The notes beneath the pieces are model-generated. The model did no database searches. It saw only the letters and a program-made list of their open reading frames with translations, and was not told the DNA's origin. DNA of 64,000 nt from Anaerolineaceae bacterium (GTDB lineage: Bacteria > Chloroflexota > Anaerolineae > Anaerolineales > Villigracilaceae), in assembly GCA_009772985.1 (NCBI GenBank), contig WOUS01000008.1, positions 29,332 to 93,331 on the forward strand, read 5' to 3'. Positions 1-8,872 of this stretch are shown here, piece by piece. The number at the start of each line of letters is the position of its first letter. Position 1 is the stretch's first letter. A program made the position numbers and the translations under genes.

Positions 1-92
1 AGTAGACAAGTCTGAGACTTGTCCCACACTGCGTGCAAAGTGTGTCAGTAGGACAAGCCTGAGACTGGTTCCACATTGCGCGCAAAATTCCG
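1..92. repeat. Two imperfect tandem copies of a palindromic repeat
   Basis: Two copies of about 46 nt each (1-46 and 47-92) share the pattern GACAAG-CTGAGACT-GT-CCACA-TGCG-GCAAA. The first copy contains a perfect inverted repeat, GACAAGTCT-G-AGACTTGTC, at 5-23. A related perfect palindrome occurs at 60138-60161, so this is a dispersed family. It lies directly upstream of the pcm promoter. Confidence 0.7.
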
Positions 93-103
93 GCAGATGG
101 GGA

Positions 104-109
104 TACAAT
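104..109 (+). promoter_or_regulatory. -10 box of a probable leaderless promoter for pcm
   Basis: TACAAT ends 6 nt before the GTG at 116, which puts the expected transcription start on or next to the start codon. There is no Shine-Dalgarno sequence. The same TANAAT-N6-start layout recurs at 13094, 14900, 15248, 20250, 28381 and 59945. Confidence 0.55.
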
Positions 110-115
110 AGCCGC

Positions 116-763
116 GTGACCGAAGACGAATATCGTGCTGAACGAAAACGGATGGTGACCGAGCAAATTGCCCGGCGCGGCATTCTGGACCCGCGCCTGC
201 TGGCCGTGATGGAAAGCGTGCCGCGCCACCGCTTCGTCCCGCCCGACGAACTGGCCCACGCCCACGCCGACGGGCCGCTGTCCATCGGTCACGGGCAGAC
301 CATCTCCCAGCCTTACATTGTCGCCTTGATGACCGAACTGCTCCAACTGACCGCCTCGGCGCGCGTGCTGGAGGTCGGCGCCGGCTCAGGCTACCAGGCC
401 GCGGTGCTGGCCGGGCTGGCCGCCGAAGTCCACACGGTGGAGGTCATCCCCGAACTGGCGCGCCGTGCGGAGGAGACGCTGGCCGCGCTCGGCTATTCCA
501 ACGTCCGCGTGCATCCCGGCGACGGGTCACTGGGATGGCCGGAAGCCGCGCCGTATGACGGCATCCTGGTCGCGGCGGCCGCGCCCGAGGTCCCGCCCCC
601 GCTGCTCGCCCAACTGGCTGAAGGCGGGCGGCTGGTCCTCCCGGTGGGGGGGCGCGGCTTCCAGCAGTTGGAAGTCTGGGAGAATAACGGCGGACAGTTT
701 GCCTGCGGGAAGAACATTGCCGTCGCGTTCGTCCCTTTGCGCGGTGTGCACGGCTGGAAGTAG
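116..763 (+). CDS. pcm: Protein-L-isoaspartate O-methyltransferase
   Basis: SAM-dependent repair enzyme that methylates isoaspartyl residues in damaged proteins in the cytoplasm. At 215 aa it has the usual PCMT length. The N-terminal helix region RRGILDPRLLAVMESVPRH is followed by the substrate-side motif GHGQTISQPYIVALM and the SAM motif VLEVGAGSGYQAAVLA around residues 80-95. The C-terminal VLPVG strand is typical of the family. The start is GTG at 116 and lacks a ribosome-binding site, but a -10 box lies 6 nt upstream, so translation is probably leaderless. It is a stand-alone gene; the next gene has its own ribosome-binding site. The family assignment is firm. Confidence 0.95.
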   Translation: MTEDEYRAERKRMVTEQIARRGILDPRLLAVMESVPRHRFVPPDELAHAHADGPLSIGHGQTISQPYIVALMTELLQLTASARVLEVGAGSGYQAAVLAGLAAEVHTVEVIPELARRAEETLAALGYSNVRVHPGDGSLGWPEAAPYDGILVAAAAPEVPPPLLAQLAEGGRLVLPVGGRGFQQLEVWENNGGQFACGKNIAVAFVPLRGVHGWK

Positions 764-876
764 GGGAGACAGCCGATTGTTTTTTTTGAGCGGGGTTCGT
801 ATAACCTAACGATTTTGAGAAGTGAAGGATGGCGCAAATCGTATATACTGGGTGTGGATTATTCAGGAGTCGTTTC

Positions 877-1719
877 ATGGATCACGCGCAAAAACTTTCC
901 CGCCCCGCGCATTCCAAACTGGATACGGCGATCATCGTTGCCGTGATCGGTTTGGTTGGCACGTTTGTCACTGCCACGCTCAAGCCGGTTGTGGATCAGT
1001 GGGCCGCTCGGGAATTTGCCTCTCATTCTCCGGCATCTGCTCCTCTGACGGGCGCTGCGGGCGGCGGTCAACCCACGGAAACCGCTGCGCCGGCCTCGCC
1101 GACGGATGTCCCGCTGACCCCGTTTCCCACCATGACGCCGGATGTGAGTTTGAATTGCATCAGCGCCGATGAGTGGACTGCGCACACGACCGACACCGAC
1201 CTCCCGGCAATCGTTTCAGACGGGTGCCTCGATTTGGCCGAGTGGGGCATTTCCAGGGCGGATGGTGTGATTTCCATCCTCCGTTACCAGACCCGGCGCG
1301 GGGAATGGTACGGGATTTCGCTCCCGATCCCCAGGGATGTGGTGATCGAGTTCAACCTGGCGGTCAAGCATGTGCAGAATGGCGAGTTGTGGTTTGGTAC
1401 CTCAGAGGGGGCCAGCCCGACCGCCAAGGGCGTCTATCTCGTACGGAAGGAAAACGGGCTGTTCGATGTCCGCTCCTGCGCCAGCGACAGCTGTCGGACG
1501 GAATTCGGCGATATTTCCATCCCGGACGATCATGGGAATTACGTGATTCGGCTGGAACTGGCCGGGAACCGCCTCGACATTAATATCAACGACGGGCTTT
1601 TTTACCGCAGGGATTTCCAGGTATCGTTTTCGAACCGCCGGTTCTACCTCGGCCTGCGGCCGTTCTCCAGCGCCTACCTGAACGCGGAGCTCTTCGGCCT
1701 GGACATCCAGGAAAAATAA
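877..1719 (+). CDS. Membrane-anchored protein with LamG/jelly-roll-like domain, unknown function
   Basis: 280 aa. ATG at 877 is preferred over an in-frame ATG at 829 because CAGGAG lies 7 nt upstream. A short cytoplasmic tail is followed by one hydrophobic segment (about residues 17-36), a Pro/Ala/Thr-rich linker, and an extracellular domain of about 190 residues starting near CISADEW. The alternating strands, FYLGLRPFS and a closing LFGLDIQ strand resemble the concanavalin-like fold of DUF1080/LamG proteins. Four Cys in that domain could form disulfides. A lipoprotein with the same layout is at 34791-35627. No catalytic residues are recognised; carbohydrate or envelope binding is inference. 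Confidence 0.7.
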   Translation: MDHAQKLSRPAHSKLDTAIIVAVIGLVGTFVTATLKPVVDQWAAREFASHSPASAPLTGAAGGGQPTETAAPASPTDVPLTPFPTMTPDVSLNCISADEWTAHTTDTDLPAIVSDGCLDLAEWGISRADGVISILRYQTRRGEWYGISLPIPRDVVIEFNLAVKHVQNGELWFGTSEGASPTAKGVYLVRKENGLFDVRSCASDSCRTEFGDISIPDDHGNYVIRLELAGNRLDININDGLFYRRDFQVSFSNRRFYLGLRPFSSAYLNAELFGLDIQEK

Positions 1720-1742
1720 CAGCCTGCATTATGGAAAGAAAT

Positions 1743-1770
1743 TGCGCCCCGCAAGGGGCGCATTTGTTTT
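1743..1770. terminator. Bidirectional rho-independent terminator
   Basis: A perfect 8-bp stem TGCGCCCC/GGGGCGCA with a 4-nt loop is flanked by a T-rich run on the plus side and an A-rich run on the left, so it can stop transcripts of both convergent genes. Confidence 0.85.
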
Positions 1771-3412
1771 ACGCTTTGGTCATTGCTACAAAGACCATCG
1801 GCCTTCTTCGCGTTTCATTGTGGATCAGCGACCGCACCGCGTCGGCGATGACTTTTTCGTCGTCCAGCCCGCCGCCGTTGACCAGGGCGGTCACTTTCTT
1901 CTGGATGGCCGGCGCGAGCGCCTCGGCATCCTCTGGGGAGATGAAGCCGCGCGTGATGACTTCGGGGTCGCGCAGCAGGCGGTTGGAATATTTGTCCAGC
2001 GCGACCGTGATGAGCACAATGCCCGAACGCGCCAACTGCTCGCGCTCGCGCATCACGTCCACGTCAATCTCGCCCACGCTTTCGCCCTCCACGAAAATGT
2101 ACCCGCCGGGGATGCGCTCGCCGAGCGACAGTTTCCCGCCGGAGAGTTCGATGGTCTGCCCGTTCTCGACCACCAGGATGTTCTCCTCCGGGATGCCCAC
2201 CTGCCGCGCCAGCCAGGCGTGGCGTTTCAACTGGTGCAATTCGCCGTGCGCCGGGACGAAGAACTTGGGCCGCACCAGGTTGAGCAGGAGTTTCTGCTCT
2301 TCCGAGGAGGCGTGGCCGGAAACATGCACCGCCGCGATCGCTTCGTAGATGACGTTCGCCCCGCGCCGGAAGAGGCGGTTGATGGTCTTGCTGATGGCTT
2401 CCTCGTTGCCGGGGATGGGATGCGAGGAGAGCACGATGGTGTCGCCGGCCTCCACGTCGAAGGCGCGGTTGGTGCCGGTGGAGAGCCGCCCGATGATGGA
2501 CGAGGGTTCGCCCTGCGAGCCGGTGCACATCAGCACCACCTGCTTGTCTTTCAGGTGGAGCGCCTCGTCCAGGCTGACCAGCGCCGTCTCGGGGATTTTC
2601 AGGTAGCCCATCGTTTGGGCGATCTTGGCGTTGTCCACCATGCTGGTGCCGACGAAAGCCATTTTGCGCCCGTGTCGCACGGTTGCATCGGCCACCTGCT
2701 GCATGCGGGCGATGAGCGAGGCGAAGGTGGCAATGATGATGCGTCCCGGCGCGGTGCGGAAGACTTCGTCGAGAGCCGGGCCGATGACCCGCTCGGAGGC
2801 GGTCCAGCCGGGGCGATCAGAGTTGGTCGAATCGGCCAGCAGCACCGCCACGCCTCGGCGCGAAAATTCCGCCAGTTTGGCAAAATCGGTCGGCCAGTTG
2901 TCCACCGGCGTCTGGTCGAATTTGTAGTCGCCGGTGTGGACAATGAGCCCCTCCGGGGTGGTGATGCCCAGCCCGACTGCGTCCGGGACCGAGTGGCAGA
3001 CGTGGAAAAACTCGACCTGGAACGGGCCGATCTGGACCATTTCGCCGGCTTGCACCGTCCGCAGGTCGGACTGGCTGGCGAGGCCGCTGCGCGCCAGTTT
3101 GACCTCGATCAGGCCGCGGGTCAGGGGCGTGGCGTAGACCGGGGCCGGGACTTCGGCCAGCAGGTGACGGACGGCCCCGATGTGGTCTTCGTGTCCGTGG
3201 GTGATGATGATCCCCCGCACCTGTTTGGCGTTGTCGCGCAGGTACTGGAAATCGGGGATGATGTAGTCCACGCCCAGCATGTCGTTGTCGGGGAACATCA
3301 GCCCGGCGTCCACGACCAGGATGTGGCCGTCGTATTCGTAGGCCATCATGTTCTTGCCGACCTCGCCGAGGCCGCCGAGCGGGATGATGCGTAGTTTGTT
3401 TTGTTTGCTCAT
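1769..3412 (-). CDS. rnj: Ribonuclease J
   Basis: Metallo-beta-lactamase/beta-CASP ribonuclease with 5'-3' exo- and endonuclease activity in mRNA decay and rRNA maturation. 547 aa, the usual length. The protein opens LRIIPLGGLGEVGKNM and carries the zinc motif HGHEDHIGAV, followed by HTGDYKFDQTP, the beta-CASP region DSTNSDRPG, the FVGTSM segment and the HVSGHASSEEQ motif, then the C-terminal domain. The start MSKQNK at 3412 is preceded by AAGGA; an upstream in-frame start would have no ribosome-binding site. It ends at the bidirectional terminator. Confidence 0.96.
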   Translation of the reverse strand: MSKQNKLRIIPLGGLGEVGKNMMAYEYDGHILVVDAGLMFPDNDMLGVDYIIPDFQYLRDNAKQVRGIIITHGHEDHIGAVRHLLAEVPAPVYATPLTRGLIEVKLARSGLASQSDLRTVQAGEMVQIGPFQVEFFHVCHSVPDAVGLGITTPEGLIVHTGDYKFDQTPVDNWPTDFAKLAEFSRRGVAVLLADSTNSDRPGWTASERVIGPALDEVFRTAPGRIIIATFASLIARMQQVADATVRHGRKMAFVGTSMVDNAKIAQTMGYLKIPETALVSLDEALHLKDKQVVLMCTGSQGEPSSIIGRLSTGTNRAFDVEAGDTIVLSSHPIPGNEEAISKTINRLFRRGANVIYEAIAAVHVSGHASSEEQKLLLNLVRPKFFVPAHGELHQLKRHAWLARQVGIPEENILVVENGQTIELSGGKLSLGERIPGGYIFVEGESVGEIDVDVMREREQLARSGIVLITVALDKYSNRLLRDPEVITRGFISPEDAEALAPAIQKKVTALVNGGGLDDEKVIADAVRSLIHNETRRRPMVFVAMTKA

Positions 3413-3690
3413 GGTTTTCCTTTTCTTGCTGTCCAGCCCAAACCGAAAACACAAAAACCCCGCCAGGGGTGGGAAGACAGGTCAATTGTAAGATTCTAAA
3501 CTGCCAGAGGCAGTGAAAGTCAATTCTGGTAGCGCGCGGTCAGTATAGCAGGGTGGAGCGGGAATGTCAACGCGGCGCCTGGGAATTCGGACAACCATTC
3601 TTCGGCAGCGGATTTCGCGGCTTCTCGCGGAGGAGGAAAAGAAAAACCCGCGTCATCCGCGCTAATCCGTTGCAGAAGTTTGTCGTCCTT

Positions 3691-3830
3691 TCTCTACCGT
3701 ACAAACCCTGTGCAGGACGCGGACGAGCGCGGAAAACGCGGACAAAACCGATTCTTTTCAAGGGTTTTCCTGAATAATCCGCGTCCATCCGCGTTTATCC
3801 GCGTCCCATTATCAAAATGTACGGTAGAGA
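3691..3830. repeat. Dispersed MITE-like palindromic element, copy 1
   Basis: 140 bp bounded by perfect 10-bp terminal inverted repeats TCTCTACCGT/ACGGTAGAGA. The interior has complementary runs of CGCGGA and TCCGCG, so the whole element can fold into a long imperfect hairpin. Related copies lie at 15014-15147 and 30411-30564. It fills most of the 428-nt gap between rnj and the GNAT gene; the rest (3413-3690) shows no other recognisable feature. Confidence 0.75.
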
Positions 3831-3840
3831 AGTCGTCCTC

Positions 3841-4275
3841 TCATTCCCGCACCTTCTCCATCACCAGCGCGTTTTCCCCGTCATCGTAGTATTTTTTCCA
3901 GGTGTCCAACGCCAGGTAGCCTTCGCGCCGGTACATTTCGACGGCCGCGGCGTTGGAGGCGCGCACACACAGGCGGACGCGCGGCTGGGGCAGTTTCGCC
4001 TCGCACGCCTGCAGGAGCGCTTGCCCAATGCCGCGCCGCTGGTACTCCGGCAGGACGCCGATGGTGGCGATCCAGGCCATGTTATCGGCGGGACGCTGGT
4101 CCCCGGCGACGAAGCCGATCATCTGCCCGTCTTCCACGGCTTTCAGGCGGACAACGTCGGGCCAGGTGAGGACGGCGATGAGGTCCAGCAGCGGCCAGGC
4201 GTCCTTCAAGAAGCAGGCCTGTTCGACGCGGCGCAGCGGAGCGAGGTCGCGCAGGGTGGCGGGGAGGATGTCCAT
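3841..4275 (-). CDS. GNAT family N-acetyltransferase, RimI-like
   Basis: 144 aa single-domain acetyl-CoA-dependent acetyltransferase. The core motif A is IATIGVLPEYQRRGIGQALLQ (acetyl-CoA pyrophosphate loop R-R-G-I-G at about residues 80-86), followed by the RimI-type signature NAAAVEMYRREGY. RimI acetylates the N-terminal Ala of ribosomal protein S18, but the short motif resemblance cannot prove that substrate. It follows the SPFH gene by 110 nt containing a hairpin, so it may have its own transcript. No clear ribosome-binding site was seen before ATG 4275. Confidence 0.8.
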   Translation of the reverse strand: MDILPATLRDLAPLRRVEQACFLKDAWPLLDLIAVLTWPDVVRLKAVEDGQMIGFVAGDQRPADNMAWIATIGVLPEYQRRGIGQALLQACEAKLPQPRVRLCVRASNAAAVEMYRREGYLALDTWKKYYDDGENALVMEKVRE

Positions 4276-4319
4276 CAGCGAGAAGAAAGAAGGCAGAAGT
4301 GAGAAGGTAGAAGCAAGAA

Positions 4320-4343
4320 GCCTCCCGCGTTTTCGCGAGAGGC
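4320..4343. terminator. Terminator-like hairpin after the SPFH gene
   Basis: A 10-bp stem GCCTCCCGCG/CGCGAGAGGC with a TTTT loop lies 43 nt past the SPFH stop. T-runs on either side are imperfect. It sits inside a larger AGAAGG/CCTTCT inverted repeat, so it may instead be part of a repeat element. Confidence 0.4.
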
Positions 4344-4385
4344 TCCTATTTTACTCTTTCCTTCTTACTTTTTCCTGCCCACTTT

Positions 4386-5285
4386 TTACTTTTCCTTCCC
4401 CTTGACGAAATTCTCGATCATGCTGGTGAATTCCATCGGGAAGATGAATTTGGTGGACGCGCCCTGGCCGAGATCCTTGAGGGTCTCGAAGTATTGCAGG
4501 GTCATCGTCTTCTGGTCAATCGTCTTGGCGGCCGCGTAAATCTTTTCCAGCGCCACCGAGAAGCCTTCGGCCTTCAGGGCCTGGGCCTGTTTCTGGCCTT
4601 CGGCCTCCAGGATGGCAGCCTGTTTCCCGCCCTCGGCCTTGAGGATGCTGGCCTGCTTCTCGCCTTCGGCCACGTTGATGGCGGCCTCGCGCGTACCGGT
4701 CGATTCCGTTACCACCGCGCGGCGGATGCGCTCGGCGGACATCTGGCGGTTCATCGCTTCCTGGATTTCGCGCGGCGGGGTGATCTCGCGGATTTCGACA
4801 GTGGTCACCTTGACGCCCCAGCGTTCGGTTACCTCATCCAATTTTGTGCGCAAAATCTGGTTGATCTGCTCGCGCTGGGAGAGGGCTTCATCCAGCATGA
4901 TTCCGCCGATGACGGCGCGCAGCGTGGTGGTCGCTATGCCCTGGGCAGCGGCTTCGAAGTTGCCTACCTTAAGCACTGACTCGGTGGGATCGAGCACCTT
5001 GAAATACCAGATGAAGTCAATCGCGATGCCGGCGTTATCCCTGGTAATGGCGGTCTGGTGCGGGATCTCGCGCACCTGCTCGCGCAGGTCCACTTTGACG
5101 GCCCGGTCAACGACCGGGATGAGCAGGATCAGGCCGGGGCCTTTCGCCCCAATGCAGCGTCCCAGCCGGAAGACCACCAGGCGCTGGTACTCGTTGACGA
5201 TGCGGATGGCGTTTGCCAGGATGATGACAAGCACCACGACGACAAAGGCGACGACACACAGCACAGTTGTAGTAATTCCAGTCAT
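4386..5285 (-). CDS. SPFH/Band 7 (stomatin-like) membrane protein
   Basis: 299 aa. An N-terminal membrane anchor (about residues 3-24) leads into the SPFH domain beginning NEYQRLVVFRLGR, with GPGLILLIPVVD and the stomatin signature around REIPHQTAITRDN. The second half is a coiled coil of Ala/Glu/Lys repeats (AEGEKQASILKAEGGKQA). The protein probably oligomerises on the membrane and organises microdomains or protease access. The start at 5285 has AAGGAGGAACAA just upstream; a longer reading would overlap the nfeD stop. It lies 34 nt after nfeD, the usual NfeD-stomatin operon. Confidence 0.93.
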   Translation of the reverse strand: MTGITTTVLCVVAFVVVVLVIILANAIRIVNEYQRLVVFRLGRCIGAKGPGLILLIPVVDRAVKVDLREQVREIPHQTAITRDNAGIAIDFIWYFKVLDPTESVLKVGNFEAAAQGIATTTLRAVIGGIMLDEALSQREQINQILRTKLDEVTERWGVKVTTVEIREITPPREIQEAMNRQMSAERIRRAVVTESTGTREAAINVAEGEKQASILKAEGGKQAAILEAEGQKQAQALKAEGFSVALEKIYAAAKTIDQKTMTLQYFETLKDLGQGASTKFIFPMEFTSMIENFVKGKEK

Positions 5286-5319
5286 TTGTTCCTCCTTAAA
5301 AGAACTGAATGTGGATGGA

Positions 5320-5925
5320 TCACTTTTTGGGCTGATCGTCAAGTGTGACAACCAGGACGAATCCTTCGCGGCCGGTCACCCGCACGCGGCTGCCGGCCGG
5401 GATGGATTTCTCGCTGCGCACGCTCCACAACTCCCCGGCCACCTGCACCGAGCCGCTCTCGTGGACCAGGGTCTTGGTCTCGCCGATCTGCCCGATCAAA
5501 CTCTCCAGGTCGTGCGCCGGGCGCAGCGTGTGGGCCTGGATCGTCTTGCGGACCACAAACCAGATCGTCCCGCCCGCCAATGCTGACGTGATGACAGCCA
5601 CAAAAGGGTTGACCACCGGCAGCCATCCGCCCGGCGGGAAGATGTACAGCGACCCAACGATCAGTCCCAGGATGCTCAAGCCAAGGAACCATTCCCGCTT
5701 TGGCTTGCGGATGGCGTAGAAAAAAGGAACGACGCTCAATAGCAGGATGATGAGCGCCCAGAAGTTCAGGCCGATTTTATAGACCCCGTACCCGGCCAGC
5801 GCCAGCAGGAAGAGCGCCCCCACCTCCAGCATCCCCGTGCCGGGGGTGACGATTGCCAGCAATGCCAGCATGAAGCCGATTACCAGCAGGACGTATGCCA
5901 CATTCGGATTGAGCAGGATTTCCAT
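5320..5925 (-). CDS. NfeD-like membrane protein
   Basis: 201 aa with four or five membrane segments in the first 130 residues and a C-terminal soluble OB-fold domain (from about LIGQIGETKTLV, with the typical GSVQVAGELWSVRS strand pattern and closing VRVTGREGFVLVV). This is the NfeD1b type without the ClpP-like protease. The ATG at 5925 is preceded by AAAGGACTCTT. NfeD is genetically and physically linked with stomatins, and here the SPFH gene follows directly. Confidence 0.92.
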   Translation of the reverse strand: MEILLNPNVAYVLLVIGFMLALLAIVTPGTGMLEVGALFLLALAGYGVYKIGLNFWALIILLLSVVPFFYAIRKPKREWFLGLSILGLIVGSLYIFPPGGWLPVVNPFVAVITSALAGGTIWFVVRKTIQAHTLRPAHDLESLIGQIGETKTLVHESGSVQVAGELWSVRSEKSIPAGSRVRVTGREGFVLVVTLDDQPKK

Positions 5926-6098
5926 AAGAGTCCTTTCGAGTTGACCAGAATCATTATACAACGAAATGCCGCCGCGCTCCAATTGGACTTACGCAGAATT
6001 CTGACTGTGGTTTTACGGGCGGGTTTTGCGGTAGAATACCCGACAGAGCGGTTTAAACACGACCGCCATCACAGGAGACTCGACTGCAAATAGTTTTT

Positions 6099-6186
6099 AC
6101 CACAAAGGACACCAAGTACACGAAGGAGAGAATCTTTCGAAGACTCACGAAGGTCTTCCTTTGTGCTCTTTGTGGCCTTTGTGGTT
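6099..6186. repeat. Inverted-repeat element upstream of wecC
   Basis: ACCACAAAGGACACCA at the left and TGGCCTTTGTGGTT at the right pair across about 88 bp; the interior pairs further (CGAAGACTCACGAAG). It lies just before the ribosome-binding site of wecC, and a spurious N-terminal extension would run into it. A TAGAAT at about 6032-6037 is a possible upstream -10. The rest of 5926-6220 holds nothing else recognisable. Confidence 0.6.
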
Positions 6187-6220
6187 GAGTGTTTTTGCCG
6201 TGGTCTCACAGGAGTTCATC

Positions 6221-7522
6221 TTGAAATTCAATAAAATCTGCGTCCTCGGCCTCGGCTACATCGGCCTGCCCACCGCCTCCACCTTTGCCGCGCACGGCAT
6301 CCCCGTCGTGGGCGTGGACGTGAACCCGCGCGTGCTCGAAACCCTGCGGCGCGGCGAGGTCCACATCCAGGAGCCGGGACTGCACGCGGCGGCCGAGGCA
6401 GCCCTCCGGTCCGGGATGCTGACGGTGGCCGAAAAGCCGGTCGAAGCCGACGCGTTCATCATCGCCGTCCCCACGCCGTTCCACGATGACAAGTTCGGCG
6501 AGCAGGACGGCAGGAAGTACAAACTGGCTGATATGCGCGCCGTGGCCTCCGCCGCCGAGGCCATCGTCCCGGTTTTGCGTAAAGGCAATCTCGTGGTGCT
6601 GGAATCCACCTCGCCGCCGCGCACCACGCTCGACCTGCTGGTTCCCATCCTCGAAAAATCCGGCCTGCGGGCGGGACGTGATTTCTTCCTGGCCTACTCG
6701 CCGGAGCGCGTCCTGCCGGGGCAGATCATGCGCGAACTGGTCGAGAATGCGCGCGTCATCGGCGGGATCACGCCCGAGTCGGCGCAGGCGGGGCGGGACC
6801 TGTACGCTGTCTTCGTCAAGGGGCAGATCATCCTGTCGGACGCGACCACCGCCGAGATGGTCAAACTGATGGAGAACACCTACCGCGACATCAACATCGC
6901 CATCGCTAACGAGTTCTCGCGGCTGGCCGAGCGCTTCGGCGTGGACGTGTGGGAGGCCGTCTCGATTGCCAACCTGCACCCGCGCGTCAAGATCCTCAGC
7001 CCCGGCCCCGGCGTGGGCGGACACTGCATCAGCGTGGACCCGTGGTTCTTCGTCGAGACCGCGCCGGACCTTGCCAACCTGATCTACGCGGCGCGCACGG
7101 TCAACGACGCCCAGCCGGGCTACGCGCTGGAACTTATCAAAAAAGCCGCCGGTTCCCTGAAAGGCAAAAAGATCGCGGCCCTCGGCCTGGCCTTCAAACC
7201 CGACGTGGACGACCTGCGCGAAAGTCCCGCCGCGGAAGTGGCGCACCTGTTGCTGAAAGAAGGCGCAATCGTCAAGGCCTTCGAGCCGTTCAAGCCGGAG
7301 GGACTGCCCGGCATCGCCTGCGTTCCGACGCTCGCGGCCGCTTTGAAAGACGCCGACGCGGTTGTGTTGCTGGTCAATCATACCGAACTGCGCGCCCTGA
7401 CCCCCGAAAAACTGGCGGCAATGACCCCTGCCCGAATTTTGGTTGATATGGTCAACGGCTGGGCCGGCAAGGATTGGGCCGGCGCGGGGTTCAAGATTTT
7501 CCGTCTCGGTGTGCGAAAGTAA
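6221..7522 (+). CDS. wecC: UDP-N-acetyl-D-mannosamine dehydrogenase
   Basis: Oxidises UDP-ManNAc to UDP-ManNAcA with two NAD+. 433 aa, a UDP-glucose/GDP-mannose dehydrogenase family member. The Rossmann motif is ICVLGLGYIGLPTA at the N-terminus, with the oxidation centre GPGVGGHCISVDPWF (catalytic Cys) and the C-terminal domain LGLAFKPDVDDLRESPA. The start is TTG at 6221, preceded by ACAGGAG with good spacing; an upstream in-frame ATG lies in the repeat. With wecB downstream it provides the two steps from UDP-GlcNAc to UDP-ManNAcA for a surface polymer or glycan, but no glycosyltransferases are adjacent. Confidence 0.93.
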   Translation: MKFNKICVLGLGYIGLPTASTFAAHGIPVVGVDVNPRVLETLRRGEVHIQEPGLHAAAEAALRSGMLTVAEKPVEADAFIIAVPTPFHDDKFGEQDGRKYKLADMRAVASAAEAIVPVLRKGNLVVLESTSPPRTTLDLLVPILEKSGLRAGRDFFLAYSPERVLPGQIMRELVENARVIGGITPESAQAGRDLYAVFVKGQIILSDATTAEMVKLMENTYRDINIAIANEFSRLAERFGVDVWEAVSIANLHPRVKILSPGPGVGGHCISVDPWFFVETAPDLANLIYAARTVNDAQPGYALELIKKAAGSLKGKKIAALGLAFKPDVDDLRESPAAEVAHLLLKEGAIVKAFEPFKPEGLPGIACVPTLAAALKDADAVVLLVNHTELRALTPEKLAAMTPARILVDMVNGWAGKDWAGAGFKIFRLGVRK

Positions 7523-7524
7523 AT

Positions 7525-7595
7525 TAACCGCGAAGAGCGCAAAGCACGCGGAGAATTAGTTTTTTCTTTGCGAGCTTCGCGTGCTTCGCAGTTCA
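7525..7595. repeat. Inverted repeat between wecC and wecB
   Basis: TTAACCGCGAAGAGCGCAAA pairs with TTTGCGAGCTTCGCG-GCTTCGCAGTT, a hairpin of the ACCGCGAAG/CTTCGCGGT family also found at 16151-16250 and flanking 27068-27496. Confidence 0.65.
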
Positions 7596-7607
7596 AAAGG
7601 TTTTCCC

Positions 7608-8723
7608 TTGAAGATTCTCTCTGTTTTTGGCACCCGTCCCGAAGCGGTCAAAATGGCCCCGGTAGTGCGCGAACTCCAGCGCACCGCCGGGATCGAGTCG
7701 CTTGTCTGCGTGACAGCCCAGCACCGCCAGATGCTCGACCAGGTGCTGGCCCTGTTCGACATCCGCCCGGACGTGGACCTCGACCTGATGCGCGACGACC
7801 AGTCGCTGGCGGAACTCAGCGCCCGCATCTTCCGGGACCTCGACCCGGTGCTCGCCGACCTCAAGCCGGACTGGGTGCTGGTGCAGGGCGACACGACCAC
7901 GGTCGCCATCGCCTCGCTGCTGGCCTATTACCGCCGCATCCGGGTCGGCCATGTGGAGGCCGGACTGCGTACGCACGACAAGTGGCAGCCGTTCCCCGAA
8001 GAGATCAACCGCCGTGTGGCGGGAGTGGCCGCGGACCTGCATTTTGCCCCCACCGAATGGGCGCGGCAGAACCTCCTGCGCGAAGGCATCCCCGACGCGG
8101 TAATCGTCGTGACCGGCAACCCGGTCATTGATGCGCTGCGCGTCGTCGCCGCGCAACCCGAACCGCCAGAAATCACCCGCCTCATCGAGCAACTAATAAC
8201 TACAAAACTAAAAACCACCAAACTAATTCTTGTAACCGCCCACCGCCGCGAGAATTTCTGGAAACCGCTCGAAAATATCTGCGCCGCGCTGAAGGAACTG
8301 GCCGCCCGCGGCGACGTGGAGATCGTCTACCCCGTGCATCTCAACCCGAACGTGCAGGAACCGGTTTACCGTTTGCTTGGCAATGTGCCGCACATCACGC
8401 TCCTGCCCCCGCTGGATTACCTCCCGCTGGTGCATCTGATGAAACGGTCAACCCTGGTGCTGACCGATTCGGGCGGCATCCAGGAAGAGGCTCCAGCCTT
8501 TGGCGTGCCGGTGCTGGTGCTGCGCGAAGTGACCGAGCGGCCCGAGGGCGTGGAAGCCGGGGTGCTGAAACTGGTCGGGACCGACACCCGGCTCATCGTC
8601 CGCGAAGCGAACCGCCTGCTGGACGACGCCTCCGCCTACGCGGCGATGGCGAAGGCCGTCAATCCGTTCGGGGATGGGCAGGCCGCCGGGCGCATCGTCC
8701 GGGCGCTGCTGAAAATGATGTAA
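7608..8723 (+). CDS. wecB: UDP-N-acetylglucosamine 2-epimerase (non-hydrolysing)
   Basis: Interconverts UDP-GlcNAc and UDP-ManNAc. 371 aa. Signatures are FGTRPEAVKMAPV at the N-terminus, VQGDTTTV, GHVEAGLRT, FPEEINRR, VTAHRREN and the nucleotide site LTDSGGIQEEAPAFGVPVLVLR. The TTG at 7608 with AAAAGG upstream is preferred to the GTG at 7581, which lies in the repeat. Oddity: at about residues 195-208 an AT-rich, Lys/Thr-rich stretch (TTKLKTTKL, 8191-8228) sits just before VTAHRREN and looks unlike the GC-rich surroundings, possibly an in-frame repeat insertion. Confidence 0.93.
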   Translation: MKILSVFGTRPEAVKMAPVVRELQRTAGIESLVCVTAQHRQMLDQVLALFDIRPDVDLDLMRDDQSLAELSARIFRDLDPVLADLKPDWVLVQGDTTTVAIASLLAYYRRIRVGHVEAGLRTHDKWQPFPEEINRRVAGVAADLHFAPTEWARQNLLREGIPDAVIVVTGNPVIDALRVVAAQPEPPEITRLIEQLITTKLKTTKLILVTAHRRENFWKPLENICAALKELAARGDVEIVYPVHLNPNVQEPVYRLLGNVPHITLLPPLDYLPLVHLMKRSTLVLTDSGGIQEEAPAFGVPVLVLREVTERPEGVEAGVLKLVGTDTRLIVREANRLLDDASAYAAMAKAVNPFGDGQAAGRIVRALLKMM

Positions 8724-8824
8724 TTCGAGGCCGAACTTCTGCTCTGGGCGGAGATTGCATTCCGCGTCTGGCAGGTATTGTGGGCGTACCGGGAATTGAG
8801 GAGGATGGGGAAATCTGCACGGCT

Positions 8825-8858
8825 CAGTAATCAGTGACCAGTTTTCAGTGTTCAGTAG
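8825..8858. repeat. Left inverted-repeat arm of the NACHT cassette
   Basis: A CAGTaatCAGTgacCAGT-type sequence whose reverse complement resembles 11044-11076 on the other side of the NACHT gene. A similar arm pair lies at 46193-46220 and 48786-48815. Confidence 0.5.
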
Positions 8859-8872
8859 ATTGGGTTGAATTT

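Noticed and set aside
6161-6220. Longer WecC starting at the ATG at 6161
   Set aside because: The extra residues are encoded by the hairpin repeat; TTG 6221 has a good ribosome-binding site and puts the Rossmann motif at the usual place.
8724-8824. Extension of wecB past its TAA
   Set aside because: The frame stays open for about 40 codons but has no start, no conserved motif, and ends in the repeat arm.
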